Origin: Frankia sp. RB7
GTDB taxonomy: Bacteria > Pseudomonadota > Alphaproteobacteria > Rhizobiales > Xanthobacteraceae
Assembly: GCA_030403585.1 (NCBI GenBank)
Contig: JAUEPE010000002.1
Span: forward strand, 186,001 to 250,000
Reading direction: 5' to 3'
Length of the DNA stretch: 64,000 nt
The notes beneath the pieces are model-generated. The model ran no database searches. It was given only the letters and a program-made list of their open reading frames with translations, and was not told the DNA's origin. The translations under genes were made by a program, and so were the position numbers. Below are positions 10,940 to 22,012 of this stretch, in pieces; the stretch's first letter is position 1, and each line of letters opens with the position of its first letter.

Positions 10940-11269
10940 TCAGATCGAGAAGCTGGTCCCGCAGCCGCAGGACGCCGTCGCGTTGGGATTGTTGACGCGA
11001 AACGAGGCGCCGATCAGATCATCGACGAAATCCACCTGCGAACCCGCCAGGAACGGCTGCGAGGCGGAATCGACCAGCACCACCGCGTTCGCCTGCTCGA
11101 TGACGAGATCGTCGTCGGTGCGATCGCGGTCGATGTCGAACTTGTACTGGAAGCCGGAGCAGCCGCCCCCCTCGACGGAGATGCGCAGCATCGCGCCTGT
11201 GCCTTCGCCCTTGAGGATCTCTCCGATCCGGCGCGCGGCGCGTTCACTGATGGTCACGTCAGTCGTCAT
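10940..11269 (-). CDS. erpA: Iron-sulfur cluster insertion protein ErpA (A-type carrier)
   Basis: 109 residues, an A-type Fe-S carrier. The three conserved cysteines are present: C37 in GGGCSGF and C101/C103 in SCGCGTSFSI. These proteins receive Fe-S clusters from the assembly scaffold and hand them to target enzymes. The wording is nearest ErpA/IscA; in alphaproteobacteria this copy next to dgt is usually called ErpA. It is divergent from dgt. Confidence 0.9.
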   Translation of the reverse strand: MTTDVTISERAARRIGEILKGEGTGAMLRISVEGGGCSGFQYKFDIDRDRTDDDLVIEQANAVVLVDSASQPFLAGSQVDFVDDLIGASFRVNNPNATASCGCGTSFSI

Positions 11270-11295
11270 GGCTCGTCTCCGATAGGCCCGCAGTC

Positions 11296-11328
11296 ATACC
11301 AAATTCATTTGGCCAATTCATTTGGTAT
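11296..11328. promoter_or_regulatory. Inverted/direct repeat between erpA and dgt
   Basis: ATACCAAAT (11296-11304) is mirrored by ATTTGGTAT (11320-11328). Inside, CAAATTCATTTGG (11300-11312) is followed at once by CCAATTCATTTGG (11313-11325). The sequence is AT-rich against a GC-rich background and lies in the shared upstream region of two divergent genes, as an operator would. The protein that would bind it is unknown. Confidence 0.5.
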
Positions 11329-11392
11329 CCCGCGTCCGGCATAGTTAAGTGCAAGGATACGCAGAATCAAATGGATAGGGACTAAATTCGTC

Positions 11393-12601
11393 GTGTCCGT
11401 CGGAATGGCAGCCCCCCATGCGCCCTATGCCTGCGACCCCGATCGCAGCCGTGGCCGGCTGGTCTCCGAGCCGCCGAGCCGGACCAGGAGCCCGTTCCGG
11501 CGGGATTGCGACCGGGTCATCCATTCCACCGCGTTTCGCCGCCTCAAGTACAAGACCCAGGTGTTCGTGTTCCATGAGGGGGATCATTACCGCACCCGGC
11601 TGACCCATTCGCTGGAGGTGGCGCAGATCGCCCGCGCTCTGGCCCGCCAGCTTGGGCTCGACGAGGATCTCACGGAAACCCTGGCGCTCGCCCACGACCT
11701 CGGCCATCCGCCATTCGGCCATGCCGGCGAGCGGGCGCTGGACGCCTGCCTGAAGGATTTCGGCGGCTTCGACCATAACGCCCAGGCGCTCCGCGTCGTA
11801 GGCTCCCTGGAGCACCGTTATCCCGAGTTCGATGGGCTGAATCTGACCTGGGAGTCGCTCGAGGGCATCGTCAAGCACAACGGCCCGCTGACCGATCGCA
11901 GCGGCGCGCCGGTCGGGCGCTATCGCGAGCATGGCATTCCCGTTGGCATCGCCGACTATATCAAGACCTACGATCTCGAGCTCTGGAGTTTTGCCTCGCT
12001 GGAGGCGCAGGTCGCGGCCATTGCGGACGACATTGCCTACGACGCCCACGACATCGACGACGGCCTGCGTGCCGGCCTGTTCCATCTCGACGATCTCAAG
12101 GTCATGCCGCTCACCGCGGAGATCATCGCCGAGACCTCCGCGCATTATCCCGATCTCGAAGACGTCAGGCGCGGTGCTGAGCTGGTGCGCGAGCTGATCT
12201 CGCATCTGATCGGCGCGGTGTTCGCGGAGGCGCAGAAGAACATTGCCGCCGTCAGCCCGCAATCGGCCCAGGACGTGCGCCAGCAGAGCCGGGCGCTGAT
12301 CGCGTTCCCCGCCGTGGTCGCCGAGGAAGAGGCCGCCATCAAGCGCTTTCTCTACCAGCACATGTACCGCCACAAGCGGGTGATGCGGGTCATGGCGGAG
12401 GCGGAACAAATCCTGTTTGACTTGTTCGCAAAATACCTGACTTCGCCGGCTGACCTCCCGCCGGAATGGCTGGTCGGGGCGGAGGCGGACGACGAGGGCG
12501 ACCGGGCCCGCCGGATCGGCAATTTCATTGCCGGAATGACCGACCGTTTCGCCCTGACCGAGCACCAGCGGCTCTTTGACTCGACCCCGGATTTGCGTTA
12601 G
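11393..12601 (+). CDS. dgt: Deoxyguanosinetriphosphate triphosphohydrolase-like protein
   Basis: 402 residues of the HD-domain dNTPase family, which splits dNTPs into nucleosides and tripolyphosphate. The HD metal site is seen as H72 ([10 protein letters not shown]), the pair H101-D102 ([12 protein letters not shown]) and a later D in [10 protein letters not shown] used the GTG at 11393; the ATG at 11405 is a possible start four codons in. It is followed after 9 bases by argS, so the two probably share a transcript. The family's exact in vivo substrate is uncertain. Confidence 0.92.
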   Translation: MSVGMAAPHAPYACDPDRSRGRLVSEPPSRTRSPFRRDCDRVIHSTAFRRLKYKTQVFVFHEGDHYRTRLTHSLEVAQIARALARQLGLDEDLTETLALAHDLGHPPFGHAGERALDACLKDFGGFDHNAQALRVVGSLEHRYPEFDGLNLTWESLEGIVKHNGPLTDRSGAPVGRYREHGIPVGIADYIKTYDLELWSFASLEAQVAAIADDIAYDAHDIDDGLRAGLFHLDDLKVMPLTAEIIAETSAHYPDLEDVRRGAELVRELISHLIGAVFAEAQKNIAAVSPQSAQDVRQQSRALIAFPAVVAEEEAAIKRFLYQHMYRHKRVMRVMAEAEQILFDLFAKYLTSPADLPPEWLVGAEADDEGDRARRIGNFIAGMTDRFALTEHQRLFDSTPDLR

Positions 12602-12610
12602 GCGGCGCCC

Positions 12611-14401
12611 ATGCCCGACACATCCTCAGCACCGCATTTGTTCGCCGACGTGCTCGCACGCGTGCACGCCGTCTGCCGCGCGCTCGCGGCGGAAGCCAAC
12701 TGGCCCGAGGGCATCGATTTCTCGCGCGTGGTGGTCGAGCCGCCGCGCGATGCCACCCATGGCGACATGGCGACCAACGCCGCCATGGTGCTTGCGAAAG
12801 AGGCAAAGGCGAAGCCGCGTGACCTCGCCGAGCAGATCGCCGAACGGCTCCGCGCCGATGCGCTGATCTCCAAGGTCGACGTCGCCGGCCCGGGCTTCAT
12901 CAACCTGACGCTGATACCCGCCGCCTGGGCGGAAGCACTGCGGACGGTGCTGCGCGAGGGCGCCGATTACGGTCGCGTCCGCGGCGGGTCCAAGGTCAAT
13001 GTCGAATACGTCTCGGCCAATCCGACCGGACCGATGCATGTCGGCCATTGCCGCGGCGCCGTGTTCGGCGACGCGCTGGCGAGCCTGCTTCAGTTCGGCG
13101 GCCATGACGTCACCCGCGAATATTATATCAACGATGCCGGCGCGCAGGTCGACGTGCTCGGGCGTTCTGCGTTCCTGAGGTACCGCGAGGCGCTCGGCGA
13201 AGACATCGGCGCGATCCCGGAAGGGCTCTATCCGGGCGACTATCTGAAGCCGGTCGGCGCGGCGCTGGCCAAGGAGCACGGCGACAAGCTGCTCGCGATG
13301 ACCGAGGGGCAATGGCTGCCGACGGTTCGCGCCAAGGCGATCGCGATGATGATGGACGAGATCAAGGGTGATCTCGCCGCGCTCAACATCCGCCACGACG
13401 TGTTCTTCTCGGAGCGCTCGCTGATCGAGGCCGGCAACAACAAGGTTGCCGAGACCATCTCGTTCCTGCAGGCCAAGGGCGACATCTATGAAGGCCGGCT
13501 GCCGCCTCCGAAGGGCGCGCCGGTCGAGGACTGGGAAGACCGCGAGCAGCTGCTGTTCAAGGCGACCGCCTACGGCGACGATGTCGATCGTCCGCTGATC
13601 AAGTCGGACAATTCCTACACCTACTTCGCCTCCGACATCGCCTACCACAAGAACAAGTTCGACCGTGGTTTTGCGGAGATGATTGACGTCTGGGGCGCCG
13701 ATCATGGCGGCTACATCAAGCGCATGCAGGCGGCGGTGAAGGCGACGACCTCCGGCAAGGGCGCGCTCGACGTCAAGATCGTCCAGCTCGTCAAGCTCCT
13801 GCGCAATGGCGAGCCGGTGAAAATGTCCAAGCGAAGTGGGGACTTCGTCACCTTGCGTGAGGTGGTGGATGAGGTCGGCCAGGATGCCGTCCGCTTCATG
13901 ATGCTCTATCGCAAGAACGACGCGGTGCTGGACTTCGATCTCGCCAAGGTCATGGAACAGTCGCGCGATAACCCGGTGTTCTACGTCCAGTACGGCCACG
14001 CCCGCGGCCACTCGATCTTCCGCAACGCGAGGACCGAAATGTTCCCGGAACTCCCTGAGGATGCCGACAAGCGTATCGCCTGGCTCAGTGAGTCGGCCGT
14101 GGAACGGCTGTCCGACCCCGTTGAGCTCGACCTTCTCAAGCGTCTCGCAATTTATCCGAGGATGCTGGAAGCGGCCGCAGCGGCGCACGAGCCGCACCGT
14201 ATTGCCTTTTATCTCTATGACTTGGCGAGCGAATTTCATGCACTTTGGACGAAGGGGCGCGATTTGCCCTATTTACGCTTCATTATCAATAATGATGCAG
14301 ATCTAACGAAGGCGCGACTGGCCATGGTCCAGGGCGTCGTCTCTGTCTTGGCATCGGGCCTCGCCATCCTCGGCGTCCATGCTCCGGACGAGATGCGGTA
14401 G
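12611..14401 (+). CDS. argS: Arginyl-tRNA synthetase
   Basis: 596 residues, class I aminoacyl-tRNA synthetase charging tRNA-Arg. The N-terminal additional domain (about 1-115) is followed by the HIGH-type motif PTGPMHVGH, the catalytic domain, the KMSKS-type KMSKRSG, and an anticodon-binding C-terminal domain ending in the usual [10 protein letters not shown]. It directly follows dgt. Confidence 0.97.
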   Translation: MPDTSSAPHLFADVLARVHAVCRALAAEANWPEGIDFSRVVVEPPRDATHGDMATNAAMVLAKEAKAKPRDLAEQIAERLRADALISKVDVAGPGFINLTLIPAAWAEALRTVLREGADYGRVRGGSKVNVEYVSANPTGPMHVGHCRGAVFGDALASLLQFGGHDVTREYYINDAGAQVDVLGRSAFLRYREALGEDIGAIPEGLYPGDYLKPVGAALAKEHGDKLLAMTEGQWLPTVRAKAIAMMMDEIKGDLAALNIRHDVFFSERSLIEAGNNKVAETISFLQAKGDIYEGRLPPPKGAPVEDWEDREQLLFKATAYGDDVDRPLIKSDNSYTYFASDIAYHKNKFDRGFAEMIDVWGADHGGYIKRMQAAVKATTSGKGALDVKIVQLVKLLRNGEPVKMSKRSGDFVTLREVVDEVGQDAVRFMMLYRKNDAVLDFDLAKVMEQSRDNPVFYVQYGHARGHSIFRNARTEMFPELPEDADKRIAWLSESAVERLSDPVELDLLKRLAIYPRMLEAAAAAHEPHRIAFYLYDLASEFHALWTKGRDLPYLRFIINNDADLTKARLAMVQGVVSVLASGLAILGVHAPDEMR

Positions 14402-14484
14402 TTTGGGGCGAACTACTTAAGGGGAATATTGGGGGTACCGGCAGAAGCCGGATCGCTTAGACTTGGTTGAAAGCCTTGTGGGTC

Positions 14485-14520
14485 GAAAGCCGCGCCTTGG
14501 TCGAGGGGCGCGCGGCTTTC
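14485..14520. repeat. Perfect 11-base inverted repeat before the SPOR gene
   Basis: GAAAGCCGCGC (14485-14495) pairs perfectly with GCGCGGCTTTC (14510-14520) around a 14-base loop. It lies 22 bases before the preferred ATG at 14542. There is no run of T after it, so it may be a weak terminator for argS, an attenuator or an RNA-processing hairpin. Confidence 0.6.
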
Positions 14521-14541
14521 CCGAAGGGACGCATCATCACG

Positions 14542-16086
14542 ATGGCCGATCGAAATTACGACAGACCGTTTCCTTCCGACGACTATGGCCGCGGCGCCGA
14601 CCAGCATGGGAAGGCGGAAAACGATCCCTTGGCCGAGCTCGCCCGCCTGATCGGGCAGACCGATCCGTTCGCAGCACAGGGCCGCCCAAGTGCGCGCCCG
14701 GCGGCAACGCCAGCGCCTGCGCAGACTTATCAGGACGACGATTATTCGCAGGACGACTATCAGCAGGACTACGCCGACCAGGCCGCCGCGCCTCAGCCGG
14801 GTCCGCCCTCATGGATGCGGCGCGCCAACGTGCAGCCGCAGCCGGCGCCCGAGCCTGACTATCCCGTCACCGTGAATCCCGTTCATCCGCTGCATCGCTA
14901 TTCGGCCCAGCCGGCTGCGCCGGAGCCTGAGCTTCACCAGCCGCAGGCCTATCAGGACCGCGCCTTTCAGGATCAGGCTTACCAGCATCAGGCCTACCCT
15001 CAGGAGCAGGCCCACGAGCAAGCCTACGAGGCGCCGTACGAGCAGCCTGATCGGGCGCGTTACGATGATGCGCTCTACGGCCGGCTTGAGTCGGGTGAGC
15101 AGGATTTTCAGCGTGAGCCGGCCTATCCGGACGATCCTTACGCGTTCCAGAGCGACTATCCCGAGGCGGACCTCGACGAGCCCAGGAAATCGCGCGGCGG
15201 CATGATGACGGTCGCCGCGATCCTCGCGCTGGCTGTGGTCGGAACTGGCGCGGCTTTCGCCTACAAGACCTATATCGGCTCGCCCCGCAGCGGCGAACCG
15301 CCGATCATCAAAGCCGACAACACGCCGACCAAGATCGTGCCGGCGCCTTCGGACTCCTCGGCCAAGGTGCCGGACCGCATGGCGAGCGGCGACGGCAGCG
15401 AGAAGATCGTGCCGCGCGAGGAGGCGCCTGTCGACGTCAATGCCAAGGCGGCCGGTCCGCGCGTGGTGTTTCCGCCGCTGAACCAGAATGCGAACCCGCC
15501 GCCGGTTGCGAGCGTGTCGCCGTCCAACGTTCCGCCACTGAATGCCGGTCCAATCCCGAGCAACGGGACGATGCCGAACAGTGCGCCACGCTCGGTCAAG
15601 ACCGTGGCTGTGAAGGGTGACCAGACCGATAGCGCCGTGCCGCAGGGCGCCGCGCCGTCAGCAGCCAAGCCAGCCACGCCGCTGAAGCCGGTCGCTGCGC
15701 CGCGTACGCCGCCGACCTCGGCCAATGCCAGCGCCAACCAGCCGCTCTCACTGGCGCCGCAGGCCGAGCCGCCGCAGCGTATGGCCGCGACCAATCCGAC
15801 CCAAATTGCACCCGCGCCCAGCGCCGGTGGCGGCTTCGTGGTGCAGGTGTCCTCGCAGCAGAGCGAGGATAGCGCCGCTGCGTCCTACCGGGTGCTCCAG
15901 AGCAAATATGGCAGCGTCCTCGGTGGTCGCTCGCCGGTCATCAAGCGCGTCGATCTGACCGACAAGGGTAAGGGAATCGTCTACCGCGCCTTCGCAGGTC
16001 CCTATGGCTCGGCCGACGAGGCGGTGCAGGCCTGCAACAATCTGAAGTCGGCCGGCCTGCCGTCCTGCTTCGTCCAGAGGAATTAG
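14542..16086 (+). CDS. SPOR-domain membrane protein
   Basis: 514 residues, probably an inner-membrane protein with a periplasmic C-terminus. The N-terminal 220 residues are acidic and rich in Gln, Tyr and Ala (repeated QAYQ/AYQDR units). They are followed by one membrane helix (about 225-247, VAAILALAVVGTGAAFAY), a long Pro/Ala-rich linker and a C-terminal SPOR domain (about 430-514, FVVQVSSQQSEDSAAASYRVL onwards). SPOR domains bind septal peptidoglycan stripped of stem peptides, so a role in division is likely. The start at 14542 is preferred to the in-frame start at 14467, which would read through the hairpin. Confidence 0.85.
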   Translation: MADRNYDRPFPSDDYGRGADQHGKAENDPLAELARLIGQTDPFAAQGRPSARPAATPAPAQTYQDDDYSQDDYQQDYADQAAAPQPGPPSWMRRANVQPQPAPEPDYPVTVNPVHPLHRYSAQPAAPEPELHQPQAYQDRAFQDQAYQHQAYPQEQAHEQAYEAPYEQPDRARYDDALYGRLESGEQDFQREPAYPDDPYAFQSDYPEADLDEPRKSRGGMMTVAAILALAVVGTGAAFAYKTYIGSPRSGEPPIIKADNTPTKIVPAPSDSSAKVPDRMASGDGSEKIVPREEAPVDVNAKAAGPRVVFPPLNQNANPPPVASVSPSNVPPLNAGPIPSNGTMPNSAPRSVKTVAVKGDQTDSAVPQGAAPSAAKPATPLKPVAAPRTPPTSANASANQPLSLAPQAEPPQRMAATNPTQIAPAPSAGGGFVVQVSSQQSEDSAAASYRVLQSKYGSVLGGRSPVIKRVDLTDKGKGIVYRAFAGPYGSADEAVQACNNLKSAGLPSCFVQRN

Positions 16087-16131
16087 CGGCCGTTTCCTTG
16101 ACCCCCTCCCGGGGCAGGGTTAATCGGCCCT

Positions 16132-16575
16132 ATGAGCACGCGGGCCTTCAATACCGGCGTATCCGGAACGGAACTGACCGCCGCCGAGCGGGCGTTTGGC
16201 CGTGCCGAATGCCCATGGGACTTCATTCCCTTCAGGCCCAGCATCGGAATTTTCACGCAAGCCACGGTTCTGCTTGAGGAGTCGACGGTCACGGGGTTGG
16301 CCGCGACCAATCTCGGCGGTCTCAGCATTCCCGTGGATGGCGCCGCCGACCCCGCCCATCCGGTGACGACTTCTGCGACAATGATTGCTCAGGTGATTCG
16401 CCGCGCAATCGGGTTCCAAGGTTTGTTAATGAGTCATGACGTGCCGATGAACGCGCTGGCGGGAGGCATCGCTGGGCGAATTCGCGCCATGTTCGCGACC
16501 GGCTGCGACACGACGCTTCACAGCAATGACAATGCGGAACTGGACGCATTGACCGCAACCACGGCATCCGCATGA
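16132..16575 (+). pseudogene. nagZ: nagZ remnant (beta-N-acetylhexosaminidase), internal deletion
   Basis: An open frame of 147 residues that reads as the two ends of NagZ joined together. Residues 1-35 (MSTRAFNTGVSGTELTAAER...) match the NagZ N-terminus. From about residue 75 (PVTTSATMIAQVIRRAIGFQGLL, then MNALAGGIAGRI, ATGCDTTLH and a final AELDAL) it matches the C-terminal part. The middle, about 200 residues including the KH(I/F)PGHG catalytic loop and the Asp nucleophile region, is missing, and expected residues nearby are altered (MSHDVPMNA for the usual MSDDVSMNA). It cannot be an active glycosidase. It sits where nagZ usually is in this group, and its stop overlaps the scpA start. Confidence 0.8.
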
Positions 16576-17411
16576 GCGCAGAAATCCTATCGTTTGAAAC
16601 CGGGCGGCCGGCAGAGCTGGCCGAGGGCGAGCCGGCGTTGGTAGTCGACGTCGAGGGCTATGAAGGCCCGCTCGATCTCCTGCTCGCGCTGGCGCGGCAA
16701 CAGAAGGTCGATCTCGCCAAGATCTCCATTCTGGCGCTGGCCGACCAATACCTCCACTTCATCGAAGCTGCGCGAAAAATCCGGCTCGAGCTTGCCGCCG
16801 ACTATCTCGTCATGGCCGCCTGGCTCGCCTTCCTGAAGTCGCGTCTGCTGCTGCCGGAGCCACCGAGCGCGGAAGGTCCGAGCGCCGAGGAGATGGCAAC
16901 CGCGCTTGCCAACCGTCTGCGCCGCCTGGAAGCCATTCGCGAAGCCGCCAATCGATTGATGAACCGGCAGCAATTGCTGCGTGACATTTTTCCGCGCGGC
17001 GAGCCCGAGCAGATCGCCGAGATCCGGCATCCGAAATACACGGCGACGCTGTACGACCTGCTCACGGCCTATGCCTCACAGCGCCAGTCGCGCGTGCTGG
17101 CGAGCGTGCATCTGGCCAAGCGCACGGTGTGGTCGCTTGCCGAGGCGCGTGCCACGCTGGAGCGGCTGGTCGGTAGCATCAGCGAACAGGACGATTGGGG
17201 CGTGCTCGACGATTTCCTGGTCCGTCACGTCGCCGATCCGACGCAGCGCGCGACGGTGTTCGCCTCGAGCTTCGCCGCCGCGCTCGAGCTGGTGCGTGAG
17301 GGTCAGCTCGAGCTGAATCAGAAAGAAGCGTTCGCGCCCATCTATTTCCGGAAGGGGCGTCCCAAACCGGTTCCGGACGCAGCTCCTGCGCCCGATGCGC
17401 CGGTCGCTTAA
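16572..17411 (+). CDS. scpA: Segregation and condensation protein A (kleisin)
   Basis: 279 residues. ScpA is the kleisin that bridges the SMC heads and works with ScpB in chromosome condensation. The family start is seen in VDVEGYEGPLDLLLALARQQKVDLAKISI, with the C-terminal winged helix ending ELNQKEAFAPIYF. The ATG overlaps the nagZ remnant's stop (ATGA), so translation may still depend on the remnant being read, which could explain why the remnant stays an open frame. Confidence 0.95.
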   Translation: MSAEILSFETGRPAELAEGEPALVVDVEGYEGPLDLLLALARQQKVDLAKISILALADQYLHFIEAARKIRLELAADYLVMAAWLAFLKSRLLLPEPPSAEGPSAEEMATALANRLRRLEAIREAANRLMNRQQLLRDIFPRGEPEQIAEIRHPKYTATLYDLLTAYASQRQSRVLASVHLAKRTVWSLAEARATLERLVGSISEQDDWGVLDDFLVRHVADPTQRATVFASSFAAALELVREGQLELNQKEAFAPIYFRKGRPKPVPDAAPAPDAPVA

Positions 17412-17432
17412 GTGCAAGAAGGAGAAGCTGCC

Positions 17433-18173
17433 ATGGCTTTGGCGGAAGTTCGCGTAGAAGAGGTCGAGCCGATGGAGAACGAGCCCCAGGCACGTCCGGA
17501 AGAACTGCGGCTGCTGGAAGCGCTGCTGTTTGCTTCGAATGAACCGCTCGATACGGCGACGCTGGCCAAGCGCATGCCCGAGGGCGTCGACGTCAAGGCT
17601 GCGCTCGAGCAACTCCAGGCCGATTACGCCTTGCGCGGCGTGAACCTCGTGCGGGTCGCCAACAAATGGACGTTCCGCACCGCCGGCGATCTTGCCTGGC
17701 TGATGACGCGCGAGAGCACCGAGACCCGCCGCCTGTCGCGTGCCGCGATCGAGGTGCTGGCGATCATCGCCTATCACCAGCCGGTGACGCGTGCCGAGAT
17801 CGAGGAGATCCGTGGCGTCATTACCTCCAAGGGCACGCTCGACGTGTTGCTGGAGACCGGCTGGATCAAGCCGCGTGGCCGCCGCAAGACGCCCGGCCGT
17901 CCCTTGACCTTCGGAACCACCGAGGACTTCCTGTCGCAGTTCACGCTGGAACAGCTCGGCGACCTGCCGGGTCTGGAGGAGCTGAAGGGTACGGGGCTGC
18001 TGGACTCGCGGCTGCCGACCGGCTTCAGCGTGCCGACGCCGTCGGATGATCCTCAGCTGCGCGAGGACGAGGATCCCCTGGAACCGGGCGAGGACCTCGA
18101 TCTGGCCTTGGCGCCTGCGGTCGAGCCCGAGACGCCACCGGAAGGCGGCAATGAGGGTGGCGAAGAAGGCTGA
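17433..18173 (+). CDS. scpB: Segregation and condensation protein B
   Basis: 246 residues, the ScpB partner of ScpA in the SMC complex: two winged-helix domains (LRLLEALLFASNEPLD... and LSRAAIEVLAIIAYHQPVTRAEIEEIRGV) followed by an acidic, disordered tail from about residue 195. The ATG at 17433 is preferred to the upstream GTG at 17412 because AAGGAG sits 9 bases before it. It forms one operon with scpA. Confidence 0.94.
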   Translation: MALAEVRVEEVEPMENEPQARPEELRLLEALLFASNEPLDTATLAKRMPEGVDVKAALEQLQADYALRGVNLVRVANKWTFRTAGDLAWLMTRESTETRRLSRAAIEVLAIIAYHQPVTRAEIEEIRGVITSKGTLDVLLETGWIKPRGRRKTPGRPLTFGTTEDFLSQFTLEQLGDLPGLEELKGTGLLDSRLPTGFSVPTPSDDPQLREDEDPLEPGEDLDLALAPAVEPETPPEGGNEGGEEG

Positions 18174-18342
18174 TATTCCCGCCTTTTACCGACCCCCTGC
18201 GACCAGTTAACACTAGGCAAGATTACGTAGCGCCAACAGCGAATTGGCGCTGCCTTGGTCCTTGTTTTTGAGGCCAGCGAAGCCTAGGTTTCGGTGAAGA
18301 TCGGCCGGGGGTCCCGGCGATGCGCGTTTGGAGGGTTGCAGG

Positions 18343-18582
18343 ATGGGTTCTCTTAGCATTTGGCACTGGATCTTGGTGATCGCAGTGGTCCTGCTGCTGT
18401 TCGGCCGTGGCAAGATTTCGGATCTGATGGGCGACGTGGCGCAGGGCATCAAGGCTTTCAAGAAGGGCATGCAGGACGACGACGACAAGGTCGCTGACAA
18501 GCCCGCCGAGCCGTCCAAGTCCATCGAGCACACGGCCGCGCCGACCGCGGCGCGATCCGACGTCGGCAGCAAGGCCGTCTGA
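18343..18582 (+). CDS. tatA: Twin-arginine translocase subunit TatA
   Basis: 79 residues: a short periplasmic N-terminus (MGSLSIWHW), one membrane helix (about 9-22), the [24 protein letters not shown] amphipathic helix and a charged disordered tail. TatA polymerises to make the pore for folded Tat substrates. The ATG at 18343 follows GGAGGG; an in-frame TTG at 18328 is less likely. It is first of tatABC. Confidence 0.95.
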   Translation: MGSLSIWHWILVIAVVLLLFGRGKISDLMGDVAQGIKAFKKGMQDDDDKVADKPAEPSKSIEHTAAPTAARSDVGSKAV

Positions 18583-18671
18583 GCCAGGAGCACGCGAGAC
18601 GCGGGAAACGGACCCGATCCTTGCGCGTGAGGGATTGGGCCGATCGTGGCTTCGCGTGAACGGAAGACGTC

Positions 18672-19217
18672 ATGTTCGACATCGGGTGGAGTGAGCTGGT
18701 TCTGATCGGGGTCGTGGCCCTGGTTGCCATTGGCCCGAAAGAGCTGCCAGGCGTGCTGCGCATGGTCGGCCAGTGGATGGGCAAGGCGCGCAAGATGGCC
18801 GCCGAATTCCAGGGCCAGTTCCAGGAAGCCATGCGCGAGGCCGAGATGGCCGACCTCAAGAAGAGCTTTGACGAGGTCAAGGAAGCCGCTGCCGGCTTCA
18901 CCGGCGGCGGTCTGATGACCTCGCTGCAGAAGGACGTCAGCGACGCGCTACGCGTCGATGCGCTCGACAAGCCGGCCGAGACCGCCACGACTACTGCCGT
19001 CGAAGCGCCGGCGACTTCAAGCGAAGCGCCGGCGAATTCAATTGAAACACCGGCGACACCGACGACGCCCGAAGCCCCAACGCCTGAGACCTTCGTGGAG
19101 GCCGAGGCGCACGCGGCGGTGAACGAGCCGCTCGCGATCACGCGCGAGGTCGAATCGCGGGCGGCGGTCGAGCAGGACACCGCGCCCGAAGCGATCAAGG
19201 ACGCCAAAGCGTCATGA
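18672..19217 (+). CDS. tatB: Twin-arginine translocase subunit TatB
   Basis: 181 residues: the membrane helix and hinge [26 protein letters not shown], then a long amphipathic helix and an Ala/Glu/Thr-rich C-terminal tail (about 100-181) with repeated [16 protein letters not shown] units. TatB forms the substrate receptor with TatC. Its stop overlaps the tatC ATG. Confidence 0.95.
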   Translation: MFDIGWSELVLIGVVALVAIGPKELPGVLRMVGQWMGKARKMAAEFQGQFQEAMREAEMADLKKSFDEVKEAAAGFTGGGLMTSLQKDVSDALRVDALDKPAETATTTAVEAPATSSEAPANSIETPATPTTPEAPTPETFVEAEAHAAVNEPLAITREVESRAAVEQDTAPEAIKDAKAS

Positions 19218-20026
19218 GCGACGCCGAGATCGAGGCCAGCAAGGCCCCCTTGATGGACCATTTGATCGAGCTGCGCTCGCGCCTGATCAAGGCGTTGCTC
19301 GGCTTCGGCGTGGCCTTCATCTTCTGCTTCTTCTTCGCCAAGCAGATCTACAACGTGCTGGTCTGGCCGTTCGTGTGGGTCGCAGGCGCCGACAATTCGA
19401 AATTCATCTACACGGCGCTGCTGGAATATTTCATCACCCAGCTCAAGCTCGCGCTGTTCGGTGCCGGCTTCATCTCGTTCCCTATCGTCGCGACGCAGAT
19501 CTACGCATTCGTCGCGCCTGGTCTCTACAAGCACGAAAAGCAAGCGTTCCGGCCCTATCTGGTCGCGACCCCGTTCTTTTTCGTCCTCGGAGCAATGTTG
19601 GTCTATTTCGTGGTGTTGCCGATGCTGGTCCGGTTCTCGCTCGGCATGCAGCAGGCGGGTGGCACGGAGACCGCACAGATTCAGCTCCTGCCCAAGGTCG
19701 GCGAATATCTGTCGCTGACGATGTCGCTGATTTTCGCTTTCGGCATCGCCTTCCAGCTCCCGGTGATCCTGACGCTGTTGGGCCGGATCGGCATCGTGAC
19801 CTCGAAAATGCTGCGCGAGAAGCGTCGCTATTTCATCGTGCTCGCCTTCATCATCGCGGCCGTGCTGACGCCGCCGGACATCCTGAGCCAATGTTCGCTC
19901 GCGATTCCTCTGCTCGCGCTCTACGAGGGCTCGATCATCGCGGTCTCCATGGTGGAGAAGAAGGCCGCCGCCTCGAAGGCGACCACCGGCACCGACGTGT
20001 CGACACCGGCGAATCCGGCGGAGTAG
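19214..20026 (+). CDS. tatC: Twin-arginine translocase subunit TatC
   Basis: 270 residues with six membrane helices, the core receptor of the Tat pathway that binds the twin-arginine signal. The conserved [13 protein letters not shown] start and the [25 protein letters not shown] segment are present. It overlaps tatB by 4 bases, so tatB and tatC are translationally coupled. An Ala-rich tail follows the last helix. Confidence 0.96.
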   Translation: MSDAEIEASKAPLMDHLIELRSRLIKALLGFGVAFIFCFFFAKQIYNVLVWPFVWVAGADNSKFIYTALLEYFITQLKLALFGAGFISFPIVATQIYAFVAPGLYKHEKQAFRPYLVATPFFFVLGAMLVYFVVLPMLVRFSLGMQQAGGTETAQIQLLPKVGEYLSLTMSLIFAFGIAFQLPVILTLLGRIGIVTSKMLREKRRYFIVLAFIIAAVLTPPDILSQCSLAIPLLALYEGSIIAVSMVEKKAAASKATTGTDVSTPANPAE

Positions 20027-20041
20027 GGGCCACACCACCGG

Positions 20042-20143
20042 TGTCATTCCCCGCGGAAGCGGGGAATCCAGTACGCCGCGGCCGCTCGGAGAATCACCCA
20101 TGTCTCTGGAATACTGGGTCGCCCGCTTTCGCGGGCGATGACA
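20042..20143. repeat. Composite palindromic repeat after tatC
   Basis: The ends TGTCAT (20042-20047) and ATGACA (20138-20143) are inverted. Inside are two GC hairpins, CCCCGC-GGAA-GCGGGG (20049-20064) and CGCCCGC-TTTC-GCGGGCG (20120-20137), and an inner CCAGTA/TACTGG pair. This is a common intergenic repeat form in rhizobia. It may also stop transcription after tatC. Confidence 0.8.
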
Positions 20144-20164
20144 GCTGTGCTAGGGGGAGCAGCC

Positions 20165-21554
<1,390 letters not shown>

Positions 21555-21649
21555 AACGCGTTGCTTGATGTTGCGGCAGAAACGTTTGGTTGCGAAGATA
21601 GGGCGGCCGGTTATCCTGCCGGCCATCCGTCAACGCGAACTGACCGTCC

Positions 21650-22012
21650 ATGGCCTTGCACCGCGACATCTTCTGGGTCGGCCGACAATGGGCGGTGACC
21701 GGTGCCGGCATCCAGGCCGTCGACCAGCGCCTGCGTGGCGTACTGGACATCGACATCACGCGGCTCTGGGACGACACGCATGTGCAAAGCCGGCGCGCCA
21801 AGCCGGGCGTCAATGTCGAGGATTTTGACAAAGCGGTGACGGTCGCGCGTGAGCGCTTTCCCGAGACGCCCGCGTCGGCTCCGTTCGTTGCGCAGCTGAA
21901 GGCGCTCGGTGTGATCGAGACACCCGTCGTCAGCCCAGTCGTGCCGGCGATGCAGCTGCGCGCGGAGGGCAAGCTCGCGCGCTTCCTGCCGCAATGGCGG
22001 GTCCGCCGTTAA
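21650..22012 (+). CDS. Hypothetical protein
   Basis: 120 residues, soluble, with no signal. It begins MALHRDIFWVGRQWAVTGAGIQAVDQRL and ends in a basic WRVRR. No motif is recognised. Its stop overlaps the stop of the convergent gene at 22009. Codon use is like the neighbours, so it is probably a real lineage-specific gene. Confidence 0.6.
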   Translation: MALHRDIFWVGRQWAVTGAGIQAVDQRLRGVLDIDITRLWDDTHVQSRRAKPGVNVEDFDKAVTVARERFPETPASAPFVAQLKALGVIETPVVSPVVPAMQLRAEGKLARFLPQWRVRR

